Positions 1 to 7,789 of a DNA stretch of 64,000 nucleotides are shown here, piece after piece. Made by a program: the position numbers and the translations under genes. Source of the stretch: Dyadobacter beijingensis DSM 21582 (lineage in GTDB: Bacteria > Bacteroidota > Bacteroidia > Cytophagales > Spirosomataceae); assembly GCF_000382205.1 (NCBI RefSeq), contig NZ_KB907786.1, forward strand, positions 1,612,001 through 1,676,000, given 5' to 3'. The notes beneath the pieces were generated by a model that was not told where the DNA came from, ran no database searches, and was given only the letters and a program-made list of their open reading frames with translations. Within the stretch, counting starts at the first letter, position 1; every line of letters starts with the position of its first letter.

Positions 1-1
1 G

Positions 2-106
2 ATGGGGATTTTCCACGCTGCTCTGATGTTTAAGAAGCCGGTCGCCGTTTATGAGCGGGTTTGCAAGAAATTGAACTGCTGCCAGATGACTCATGGAGGT
101 ATTTGA
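2..106 (+). CDS. C-terminal end of an unidentified gene, truncated by the window edge
   Basis: Only one of the three forward frames is open from the left edge to the start of the ArsO-like gene; it gives about 34 codons ending at TGA 104-106, with a cysteine pair near the end (KLNCC). It overlaps the next gene's ATG at 93 by 14 bases, as expected for translational coupling inside an operon. The family cannot be told from this fragment. By position it could be an upstream ars gene (regulator, reductase or lyase), but that is inference only. Confidence 0.4.
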   Translation: MGIFHAALMFKKPVAVYERVCKKLNCCQMTHGGI

Positions 107-1151
107 TCTGATCGTTATCGGTGGCGGACAGAGCGCGTTAGCTTGCGGCTACTTTCTGCGCAGGACAACGCTGAAATATATCATCCTGGATGACCAACAA
201 CATGGTGGTGGCGCTTGGCAACAGGGCTGGGATTCACTTAGTTTGTTTTCACCGGCAGAACAAAGCTCCTTGCCGGGTTGGATCATGCCTAAACCCGGAA
301 GCGGGTTTCCTTCAAAACAAGATGTGCTTGATTATCTGAACGCCTATCAGGAAAGGTACCAAATCCAAATACAGCGAGGTGCCAAGGTAATGAGTGTCAA
401 AAAGCTGGGCGGCATTTTTACGGTAGAGTCTGACCAAGGAAATTATCTGGGCAAGGTGATTATCTCGGCTACCGGTACTTTTCAAAATCCGTTCGTCCCC
501 GATATCCCAGGAAAGCACTTGTTTACAGGCCAGCAGCTGCATTCATCCGAGTATAAAAACCCGCTTCCTTTCAAAGATAAATCCGTGTTAATAGTCGGCG
601 GGGGAAATTCTGGGGCGCAAATCCTGGCCGAAGTTTCCACGGTGGCAACCACGGTTTGGGCAACAGCCAAAGAGCCACAATTCTTACCTGATGATGTGGA
701 TGGCAGGGTGCTTTTTGATGTGGCATCGGCCAAATACCATGCAATGAAGGAAGGGAGGGAGTTTAATGCGGCCCAGTACAACATAGGCAACATCGTGATG
801 GTACCGCCTGTAAAGCAGGCCCGCGACCGTGGTGTGCTTCATGCACGCGAAACCTTCAAGCAGTTTTATAAAGACGGCGTTATCTGGCATGATGGCAGCA
901 GCCAGCCATTTGATGTGGTGATCTGGTGTACTGGTTTTGGCTTTGCAACAGGGCACCTGAAAGATCTAGGCATCATCAATGAAGATGGAAAAGTCGACTG
1001 TGAAGGCACGAAGGCCTTAAAGTTAAACGGGCTCTGGCTGGTGGGTTATGGCAGTTTCACTGGTTTCGCATCTGCAACATTAATAGGGGTAGGCCGTTCG
1101 GCACGTCAGACTGTCACTGAGATTATTGAATACTTAAATAATGATTTATGA
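93..1151 (+). CDS. arsO: ArsO-like flavin-dependent NAD(P)H monooxygenase
   Basis: A 352-residue single-component flavoprotein monooxygenase of the type NCBI calls ArsO, found in arsenic-resistance operons. The N-terminal FAD-binding Rossmann motif is IGGGQSA (residues 9-15) and a second dinucleotide (NADPH) motif is VGGGNSG (about 169-175). WCTGF, about three quarters of the way along, is the ATG/CTGF-type motif of this flavoprotein superfamily. The gene is coupled to its neighbours: an upstream frame overlaps its start, and its stop overlaps the next ATG as ATGA at 1148-1151. Being in one transcript with two phosphoesterases and an MFS carrier suggests a detoxification operon. The substrate (arsenite, organoarsenical or other) is not visible in the sequence, and a generic FAD-dependent oxidoreductase is the alternative. 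Confidence 0.8.
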   Translation: MEVFDLIVIGGGQSALACGYFLRRTTLKYIILDDQQHGGGAWQQGWDSLSLFSPAEQSSLPGWIMPKPGSGFPSKQDVLDYLNAYQERYQIQIQRGAKVMSVKKLGGIFTVESDQGNYLGKVIISATGTFQNPFVPDIPGKHLFTGQQLHSSEYKNPLPFKDKSVLIVGGGNSGAQILAEVSTVATTVWATAKEPQFLPDDVDGRVLFDVASAKYHAMKEGREFNAAQYNIGNIVMVPPVKQARDRGVLHARETFKQFYKDGVIWHDGSSQPFDVVIWCTGFGFATGHLKDLGIINEDGKVDCEGTKALKLNGLWLVGYGSFTGFASATLIGVGRSARQTVTEIIEYLNNDL

Positions 1152-1924
1152 GAATTGCCCTTTTTTCAGATATTCACGCCAATCTTCCGGCATTGGAAGC
1201 ATTTTTTAAGGACGTTGAAACCCGCGATACTGATGCTATTTACTGCCTTGGGGACTTGGTAGGATACAATATCTGGCCTAACGAGGTTGTAGACGAAATT
1301 AGAAAACGCGGGATACCAACCATAGCCGGTAATTATGATTTTGGCATCGGCAGAAGCAGTGACGACTGCGGGTGTGCTTATAAGACCGATGATGAAAAGG
1401 CTAACGGCAAGGTTTCGATTGCATTCACCAATGAGATTATGAAGAATGAGCAAAGAGCCTACCTTCGTACGTTGCCTGCCCATTTACGATTGGATTTTCA
1501 TTTAAATGATAAGCCACTTTCAGTGCTGCTGGTACATGGTAGCCCCCGCCGTATCAACGAGTATTTATTTGAAGATCGCGACGAGAAAAGTATGCTGCGG
1601 ATCATGGAGCAGGCTGGGGCAGATGTGATGCTTTTTGGTCATACGCACAAACCTTACCACAGGATCCTGGACTCAGTCGAGCGGGACGGCACTCATTATT
1701 TCCGTCACGCGATCAATATAGGCTCAGTTGGTAAACCCAAGGATGGTGACCCAAGAGGTGGTTATGTAATCCTGCACATCAATGCCGATGCGTCCACTTC
1801 CAGCAAGGAAAGTGTCACAGTTGAGTTTATTCGTTTTGAGTACGATGTTGAAAAAGCGGCCATGGCGGTGGAAGAAAGTATCCTTCCGGATGCATATGCG
1901 GAATCTCTACGACTGGGAAAATGA
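1148..1924 (+). CDS. Metallophosphoesterase (calcineurin-like), first of a tandem pair
   Basis: A 258-residue soluble calcineurin-like phosphoesterase (metallophosphatase superfamily, PF12850-like). Metal-binding blocks are in order: SDIH (7-10), GDLVGY (35-40), GNYD (61-64), VHGSP (about 128-132) and GHTH (164-167). The third block is GNYD, where the usual form is GNHD; the histidine there is a catalytic or phosphate-binding residue in most members, while the next gene keeps GNHD. An insert after block III contains a CGC triplet not present in the paralogue. The start overlaps the ArsO stop by four bases (ATGA) and the stop overlaps the next start in the same way. The substrate is unknown. 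Confidence 0.85.
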   Translation: MRIALFSDIHANLPALEAFFKDVETRDTDAIYCLGDLVGYNIWPNEVVDEIRKRGIPTIAGNYDFGIGRSSDDCGCAYKTDDEKANGKVSIAFTNEIMKNEQRAYLRTLPAHLRLDFHLNDKPLSVLLVHGSPRRINEYLFEDRDEKSMLRIMEQAGADVMLFGHTHKPYHRILDSVERDGTHYFRHAINIGSVGKPKDGDPRGGYVILHINADASTSSKESVTVEFIRFEYDVEKAAMAVEESILPDAYAESLRLGK

Positions 1925-2670
1925 AAATAGCACTTCTATCTGATATCCATGCCAATCTTCCCGCTTTTGAGGCGGTGTTGGAAGATCTGGAAAAACAACA
2001 GCCTGACGCGGTTTACTGCCTGGGGGATTTGGTTGGCTACAACGTGTGGCCCAATCAGGTAATTGGTCTGATCCGAAAACATGGCATAGCTACGATAGCC
2101 GGGAACCACGACCTAAAAGTTTCAAAGATACTTCCTTCTAAAGGCGATTGCGACACTGAAGAAAACAGCGAATACGCGTATAAGCTGGTTGGAAGCAAGG
2201 AAAGGGACTATCTCTTAACACTCCCGAGGCATCTGAGGTTAGAATTTCAACTTAATGATCAACAGCTGCACATGCTGCTTGTCCATGGAAGCCCGAGAAG
2301 CATTAACGAATATTTGTTGCAGGAGCTATCAGAGGATTATATGGTGGATCTGGTAAAGGAATTTAAGGCCGACATACTTTGCTCTGGCCACTCACACAAG
2401 CCTTATCACCGTATCATCAATTCAGGTCAAGGCGGTAGCGACCAATTTCACCACCTGATCAATACGGGTTCTGTGGGTAAACCCAAGGACGGGGACGCGC
2501 GAGCATGCTATGTGCTTTTAACGATTGACCAATCAGCCGGCACTATGCTAAAGAATTCCGTTCAGTTGGAGTTTGTCAGGATTAAATACGATGTCGAAAA
2601 AGCCGCGCAAGCTGTTGAGCTGAGCCTGCTTCCCAATGCATTTGCCGATAGTCTCAGAAAAGCATATTAG
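1921..2670 (+). CDS. Metallophosphoesterase (calcineurin-like), second of a tandem pair
   Basis: A 249-residue paralogue of the preceding gene, alignable over nearly its whole length (SDIHANLPA near the start, YCLGDLVGYN, VHGSPR, GH[ST]HKPYHR, and a shared C-terminal YDVEKAA block). It keeps the canonical GNHD in block III, so it is the more conventional phosphoesterase of the two. The ATG at 1921 overlaps the previous stop as ATGA, so the two are translationally coupled and probably arose by tandem duplication. No signal peptide is seen, so the protein should be cytoplasmic. Substrate not evident. Confidence 0.85.
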   Translation: MKIALLSDIHANLPAFEAVLEDLEKQQPDAVYCLGDLVGYNVWPNQVIGLIRKHGIATIAGNHDLKVSKILPSKGDCDTEENSEYAYKLVGSKERDYLLTLPRHLRLEFQLNDQQLHMLLVHGSPRSINEYLLQELSEDYMVDLVKEFKADILCSGHSHKPYHRIINSGQGGSDQFHHLINTGSVGKPKDGDARACYVLLTIDQSAGTMLKNSVQLEFVRIKYDVEKAAQAVELSLLPNAFADSLRKAY

Positions 2671-2742
2671 CCCTAAGGAAAGTGTAAATGCTTCACCGTT
2701 AATTAAAGGTTTGTGAAGGCTAGATAAATCCATCACCCAAGG

Positions 2743-3876
2743 ATGCAAAAGCATATTGACGAGTTAAAATTGCCAATGTATGCATCGTTCAGCTTGACGT
2801 TTGCACTGATGGGCGACGCGTTTTTGTATTCATTTTTGCCCGTGAACGCGCCCAGTATCCATGTGCCAATCATTTGGATCGGGACTATTTTGTCTATTAA
2901 CCGCTTCACAAGGATCGTGCTTAACCCGTTAATTTTGCGCGTTTTCAGCCGCCAGGGTTTTCGTCTGCCAATGATCTTTGCGGCCATTGCCGCGGTATTT
3001 GCCACTGCGGGCTATGGTGCTGGTTTTGGAATCGCATCACTATTGCTGCTCAGGATCATCTGGGGTATATCGTATTCTATTCTTCGCGTCGGGGCAATCA
3101 CCTATGCGATGGATTATCCTCAAACAGGCCTTGCCTTGGGAATGAGCCAAAGTATTATTGAATCCGGGCCGCTGCTAGCGCTTTTAATCGGCCCATTGCT
3201 TTTTGATGTGATCAGCCCGAAGTTGATATTTTTCGTAATTGCGCTCCTTTCAACGCCCGGAATTTATTTTGCCATAAAACTTAAAGAGAGGAACCGCACC
3301 CCAGGTCGGCAGTTCAGCTTCAAAGTATCTTTCCCCTCAATTTTTAACCGCTTGGCCTTCCTGGGTGCTTTTGCAGTCGAAGGCATGCTTGTGGTTTTGA
3401 TCGGTGCCCTGTTGATGGGTGCACGGCCCAGTTGGTCAGCTGTTGAAATTACTGCCGCAGCTGCGGGGTGTCTGAGCTTTCGGCGGATTTGCTCCCTTTT
3501 GATTTCGCCGTTTGCCGGTTGGGCAGCCGATCGGTACGGACTCTCTAATATTTATTCAGGCTCTATCCTGTTGATTTGCTCAGGCTTACTACTGGCAACA
3601 AATGGCGGGTCAATTACCGGGTTAGTCGTTGTGTTTACGTTTTATAACGTTAATGCCTCTCTTGCGGCCGGGGCAGCGTCAGCAGGCAAAGACGATGTGA
3701 CTCACGCAGTATCCGATAATGCTACATTCAGGGATGCGGGCTCCGCCTTTGGCGCGTTAGCAGGTGGCTTTTTACTGGCTAATGATCATCTACGCCTAAT
3801 GTATGCGGCTATTGTTGTATTGCTCGTATTCTTCACCTGGAGATATCATCGACAATCTAACCAACTCGCCGCGTAA
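2743..3876 (+). CDS. MFS transporter in an ars-type operon
   Basis: A 377-residue hydrophobic protein with about 11-12 predicted membrane helices and an MFS-like loop, FAGWAADRYGLSN, between helices in the second half. It follows the phosphoesterase pair after 72 bases on the same strand with no terminator seen, so it is probably the last gene of the operon. In this setting an efflux role (arsenical or its product) is plausible, but no substrate-defining motif is recognised. The family call rests on hydropathy and the MFS loop motif. Confidence 0.75.
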   Translation: MQKHIDELKLPMYASFSLTFALMGDAFLYSFLPVNAPSIHVPIIWIGTILSINRFTRIVLNPLILRVFSRQGFRLPMIFAAIAAVFATAGYGAGFGIASLLLLRIIWGISYSILRVGAITYAMDYPQTGLALGMSQSIIESGPLLALLIGPLLFDVISPKLIFFVIALLSTPGIYFAIKLKERNRTPGRQFSFKVSFPSIFNRLAFLGAFAVEGMLVVLIGALLMGARPSWSAVEITAAAAGCLSFRRICSLLISPFAGWAADRYGLSNIYSGSILLICSGLLLATNGGSITGLVVVFTFYNVNASLAAGAASAGKDDVTHAVSDNATFRDAGSAFGALAGGFLLANDHLRLMYAAIVVLLVFFTWRYHRQSNQLAA

Positions 3877-4024
3877 AAGGATAATATAGATATCGTCTAT
3901 GGCAAATCCTCTCTGAATAATACGGTCGTTTTTCTGTACTCATTCAGCGTCCGGTATGAGGCGCCACAGACCCTTTCTATTGAAGCTCGAAGTCTTTACC
4001 TTAAGATTTCAGCGAGCGCCTTCT

Positions 4025-4195
4025 TTATCTTGCAGGTCGTGCCTTGGCTGGGTCGTCTAATTGAAGCGTAGAAAACCACTCCAGCGACATGCTCCGCTTT
4101 TTACCTGAAGTCATTCGGATAAAGATGCGATCGTCGTGAAACGGAACAGCCTCTCTGCTAATTTCCTTGTTCACTATCGTTGTATTCCAAAGCAC
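4025..4195 (-). pseudogene. DUF2442-like gene remnant
   Basis: The minus-strand frame from a GTG at 4195 to a TAA at 4025 reads 56 residues containing FHDDRIFIRMTSG, then MSLEWFSTLQL. This matches my recollection of DUF2442 proteins (a short beta segment, then PLEWFPRL). It stops before the usual C-terminal GIHW/DEDISVEGLL block, so the gene looks cut off. It sits just downstream, on the same strand, of the beta-barrel gene. It could also be a chance frame; no homology search was possible. Confidence 0.35.
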
Positions 4196-4208
4196 CCTAA
4201 GAACGGGA

Positions 4209-4853
4209 TTATCGGCGGGCGAATTGATATTTCAAAGCTACAATACCTTGGAAATATCCGATAAATGGATCTGATTGTGCAGATCCTGCACCTGGTTGAT
4301 AGTTACGGTCCTTAAGTCCCAAATAGTTATTCTCCCGAAAAACAAACGATTTTTGAACACCCCAGTCCAGTATGAGAAATTTGGTCAAGTTATGCTGAAA
4401 CCCAATGGTCGCAGCAGGAAACAGGGTTGTTCCCTTTACAGAAACAGGTGTACGGATATCTATACCCCCGGTATCATTCAATAAATTTTGTCGTAAAGCG
4501 GTTTGCTTGTACTGTGACAAAATTAGGGTTGCTCCTACGAAAAAATGGTTTCTTTTCTTCTTTCCCGAGGTCGATGTAGGATATAACCTTACCCCTGCCT
4601 TAACGAAAGTGCCAGACGTCCTTCTCTCTCTGATCCCGTCATTGACTTTACGATCTATTAAGCCGGTATGCCCCGTTTTGAATGTATGCCCAATATTAAA
4701 ATTCAACGAATATGCTGGATGTCGGCTTAATTCTGAGCTAATTTCAACGGACTTGGCTATGACCGGAGGAATATTAACCCCTAAACTCGTTTTCCACTGT
4801 GCACGAGCCATTGTAGTTGTCAAAAAGAAAATTGAGAAGAAAATCAGTCTCAT
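4209..4853 (-). CDS. Small outer-membrane beta-barrel-type protein
   Basis: A 214-residue protein with an N-terminal signal peptide (MRLIFFSIFFLTTTMARAQW) followed by alternating polar/hydrophobic strands, ending in an aromatic-rich strand (FQGIVALKYQFARR) typical of Bacteroidota barrel proteins of the PorT/OMP_b-brl kind. The ATG at 4853 is preferred over an upstream in-frame TTG because it places the signal peptide at the very N terminus. No specific family is recognised. It is a single gene with no evident operon partner. Confidence 0.7.
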   Translation of the reverse strand: MRLIFFSIFFLTTTMARAQWKTSLGVNIPPVIAKSVEISSELSRHPAYSLNFNIGHTFKTGHTGLIDRKVNDGIRERRTSGTFVKAGVRLYPTSTSGKKKRNHFFVGATLILSQYKQTALRQNLLNDTGGIDIRTPVSVKGTTLFPAATIGFQHNLTKFLILDWGVQKSFVFRENNYLGLKDRNYQPGAGSAQSDPFIGYFQGIVALKYQFARR

Positions 4854-5257
4854 AGAACAAGTTTTTTGCAATTATGACACAATCAAGTGCAATTTCGTTG
4901 TCTTGCCCACAAAAGCTTCACATCCTTGTACTAATCGAAGAACTTTCAGAGACCGCCGAGCCCTTATTCTGTGTTTTCCCATTTGACATAAAATGAGTTA
5001 TCTGAACGGTTTCCCCATTTTCTGAATTTCGTGCTGTATCGCTTCTCGCTGATGTAAAGAAAAGGATTAGATTTTTCAACGTTACTTCCGCTAGAGCCGG
5101 TCAATCAAAATTGGCCACACTCATCATCCAATATGTAACCGTTTGTCAAGAAAGTGTGCCTACCCGGTCGAAAATATCTGCCCGTCGATAACTTAACTCT
5201 TTTTATATCAATAGAGAATCGCTAGAATTGACCCAACGTTCTGCCAAAGCTCAACAT
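4854..5257. other. Intergenic region with a C-terminal gene fragment
   Basis: About 400 bases without an intact gene. On the minus strand, 4964-5104 is an open stretch of 46 codons ending ...SDNSFYVKWENTE at TAA 4964-4966. It has protein-like composition but lacks an N terminus, being preceded by an in-frame TGA at 5105-5107. It looks like the leftover tail of a lost gene. The stretch around 5098-5125 resembles an insertion-sequence end, but this is only an impression. No terminator or promoter was identified with confidence. Confidence 0.3.
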
Positions 5258-5884
5258 ATGAAAATAGGACTAATTCTATTAATTTTTTGTGGTTTAAACA
5301 GCCTTGCTAATGCTCAGGAAGTCAATTTACCAAATAGAACAGTGGGGGCTTCATTTGGATTTTCTGGCCACGGCACAGGAGATTTAAATGGGGTAATTCA
5401 AGGCTTCGAGTTTCAAAAGTATATAAGGAAAAGGCTTCTTTGGTCATTCGAAGCCGGAAGCAGTATTCACAACGGAGAGTATCCGGAGGCTTATGTTGAT
5501 CAAAATCAGAAAAAACATGACATTTCATACAGGTACACAGTTGCAGGGATTCAACTCGCGGGAATAGCGGGATATAGTTTTGTACGCTCCGAATACATAA
5601 GCCTTGGTATCAAGGCTGGTGTTCTCTTTCGCTACCAGTCGTCATCTATGCCTAACAGTTTGGCAACTTACTATCCCGCTGGAACCGGTTTGCCTTTCCC
5701 TGTAATGCTTGCCGAAAATACCACGCCTCAAAGCACCTATTCACCTGGCGGATTAATTCGATTATTCATGAATTATTCCCCAAATAGAAAAATTTCGTTT
5801 GGTCTTCATACCGGCCTGCAAGGTGACACTAATGGAGACGTGTTATTCCCCCAATTTGCTTTTTGTATTGGAAGATCTTTTTAG
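5258..5884 (+). CDS. Secreted/outer-membrane beta-barrel-type protein
   Basis: A 208-residue protein with a clear signal peptide (MKIGLILLIFCGLNSLANAQ) and a barrel-like body: glycine- and aromatic-rich alternating strands such as VGASFGFSGHG near the start and a terminal strand ending in phenylalanine (PQFAFCIGRSF), as in outer-membrane barrels. The ATG at 5258 is chosen over an upstream in-frame TTG at 5228 because the signal peptide begins there. Not recognised beyond this. It is divergent from the similar-sized barrel gene at 4209-4853. Confidence 0.7.
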   Translation: MKIGLILLIFCGLNSLANAQEVNLPNRTVGASFGFSGHGTGDLNGVIQGFEFQKYIRKRLLWSFEAGSSIHNGEYPEAYVDQNQKKHDISYRYTVAGIQLAGIAGYSFVRSEYISLGIKAGVLFRYQSSSMPNSLATYYPAGTGLPFPVMLAENTTPQSTYSPGGLIRLFMNYSPNRKISFGLHTGLQGDTNGDVLFPQFAFCIGRSF

Positions 5885-5999
5885 AAAAGGGTATTCCTAC
5901 CTAACTATTGGACGAAAATAAAATTACGATAACATAGATGCGTTGAATGTAACCATTTATAACATACTTTTGTCATGAACAAGTTATTTCAGCTATGTC

Positions 6000-6458
6000 A
6001 TGAAAAATGTAATAAAAATTATGCTATCCGTCATGTTTATTGCATTTTTTGCTGCTTGTAATGACGATTTAGATCCCGCTGTGGACACTGCATATTTTGA
6101 TCGTAAAATGCCACAAGCGCAAACAGAGAGAGATGCGATAAAAAAGCTATACGGCTTTTATAATGAAAGTAGTAAAGACAAGGAATATTACGAAGTAGTG
6201 CAAAAAGCTGGGATTATATTAAATTTTAGCCCAACCAGAAAGCTATTGTCACTATGTGGAGATCAAGGAAGTGGATGGTCTGGCCAATACAAAAATTTTG
6301 ACGAAGCCTTTTTGAAAAAATTGGTTGATGATGAAGTCACCTTCGATGAGCTTCTTTTACCTAAAAGAGAAAACAGATTAGATACGCTGTATAAAGCTAC
6401 GCTAATGGTTAATGATCCATTCGACGCCAGTATAAAAACTGACGGAACTCCTAGGTAG
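6000..6458 (+). CDS. Lipoprotein of unknown function, possibly truncated
   Basis: A 152-residue protein whose N terminus is a type II signal peptide with a lipobox at FFAAC (Cys20), so it should be a membrane-anchored lipoprotein. The rest is charged and lysine-rich, with no family I recognise. The 3' end overlaps a minus-strand mini-frame (6451-6492) belonging to unrelated debris, so the final residues (about DGTPR) may be junction sequence rather than the native C terminus. Local base composition is more AT-rich than the flanking genes. Confidence 0.6.
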   Translation: MKNVIKIMLSVMFIAFFAACNDDLDPAVDTAYFDRKMPQAQTERDAIKKLYGFYNESSKDKEYYEVVQKAGIILNFSPTRKLLSLCGDQGSGWSGQYKNFDEAFLKKLVDDEVTFDELLLPKRENRLDTLYKATLMVNDPFDASIKTDGTPR

Positions 6459-6710
6459 GGTTAAAATACAAGTCTTTACCATCCCAGCTCATTCCTTTCT
6501 CCTTTCCTGTATCTAAGCATGCCTTTGCAGCTGCTGCCGATACCTGGCCAGCTCCATGGTATTTTTAGCCGTATCCTTTTCTAACCATATCCGGGCGAGA
6601 TGCGCGCTAGCCGAACGGCTGTCCTGGGTAACACTCCGGCAAATCAGCCCGCTATCGTCTTCCCCAAAGCTTTTCAGGCAGCTTGTCTGGCATCCCCTAG
6701 ACGTCCACAT
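6451..6710 (-). pseudogene. Debris of two minus-strand genes at a recombination junction
   Basis: On the minus strand, a frame ending at 6513 (tail ...LARYRQQLQRHA) is followed by a very strong ribosome-binding stretch (AGGAAAGGAGAAAGGA, about 6493-6508) and an ATG at 6492 opening MSWDGKDLYFNPT, which stops after 13 residues at 6451. A strong start signal in front of a 13-residue frame indicates a gene cut off by a deletion or insertion junction. Neither piece is recognised. The rest of 6459-7070 carries no supported gene. Confidence 0.35.
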
Positions 6711-7070
6711 GAATTTTGCCGCTATTGTAGAATCTTATCCTTTCGATTTATTCGGTGGTTTTTCTGTACTCAGCCGACACTCGCCAAACTGCGATAATCA
6801 TCTTGTCACGACGTTGTTCTATTCCCCAATTCATACAGCTCAAACAGGGGGTAGAAGCACATGATTGTCGTGTCCTAGCGGTCTGAAATACTTCCTGTTT
6901 TCTAAAACCGGCAGTTGATCATATTAGTTAGAGGCGCTGATCGGTTGGGTAAACTTCTAACCCTAATATGTTATTGCGGGGCTTATTGGTTCTGGAGAAA
7001 TTTGTAATGATTTGTTCATCGCAATTATCTCGCACACAGGTATTTTTAACCAGTCCGTAATATCATCATA

Positions 7071-7664
7071 ATGAAAAAGCAATTTCTATTTCTTATCAGC
7101 ATGGGTTACCTGTTACTGAGTTGTGACGAGTCTGAACAGGCAACAGTGGTTCCCGAAGTTTCAAAGAGTGTAACCGCTTCTGAACAGGATGCCAACAAAC
7201 GTGTCGTATCTATTGGCCCTGATTTACGTATAACAGGGGTAGTTCAGCGCTCCAGGGCATTTTATCCTCCTGTTGGCGACCCTAGGGGCCGATCTGTTGC
7301 TATCAGTTTTACGTTTTATGTCACGAATCAAGGGAGAAAAACCGCCTTCGCATCGCCGTCATCAAAGATTTTTATGCGCTATTTTCAAAGGAGAGAAGTT
7401 CCCACGCTTGCACCTAGCGAATTACAACCAGACGGGTCCTACCTATGCGATGTCAACAAAGAGCGTGGAGACATTGACAGAAACATTGCTCCCGGGGCAA
7501 CCATTGAATTCTATGGAACGATATTTCTTCTGGAAAGGGACCTGCCGCCATCGAGAATTATAGATTTAAGGTGTTTTGTGGACGCAACAGACCTTGTGAA
7601 TGAAATGGATGAAGCAAACAACCGCGAAGGTCAGTGGAAGCTTGACTTTTCATCGCTCCGATAG
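7071..7664 (+). CDS. CARDB-like lipoprotein
   Basis: A 197-residue lipoprotein with lipobox LLLSC (Cys18). From about residue 45 the sequence resembles a CARDB/immunoglobulin-like adhesion module: DLRITGVVQRS, then an FTFYVTNQGRKTA strand pair, a NIAPGATIEF strand, and a closing CFVDATDLVNEMDEANN segment, the usual CARDB ending in which an Asp-Asn-rich loop follows the valine-aspartate strand. Expected at the periplasmic face or cell surface. The partner is unknown; the next gene downstream is another secreted protein on the same strand. Confidence 0.7.
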   Translation: MKKQFLFLISMGYLLLSCDESEQATVVPEVSKSVTASEQDANKRVVSIGPDLRITGVVQRSRAFYPPVGDPRGRSVAISFTFYVTNQGRKTAFASPSSKIFMRYFQRREVPTLAPSELQPDGSYLCDVNKERGDIDRNIAPGATIEFYGTIFLLERDLPPSRIIDLRCFVDATDLVNEMDEANNREGQWKLDFSSLR

Positions 7665-7789
7665 TGATCATGCCGATTGATCATGTGTTAGCTACCAAGC
7701 AACTTGAACGAAAGGATTTAAAATCCCCATCCAGCCAGAGCCTTGATGTGCGGTTTTTCTTCGGGTAAATTCTCTAAATCACATGTGCT

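Noticed and set aside
4405..4986. 193-codon plus-strand frame opposite the beta-barrel gene
   Set aside because: It is antisense to a gene with a clear signal peptide and barrel strands; its composition (many Cys/Arg/Phe without domain structure) is that of a shadow frame.
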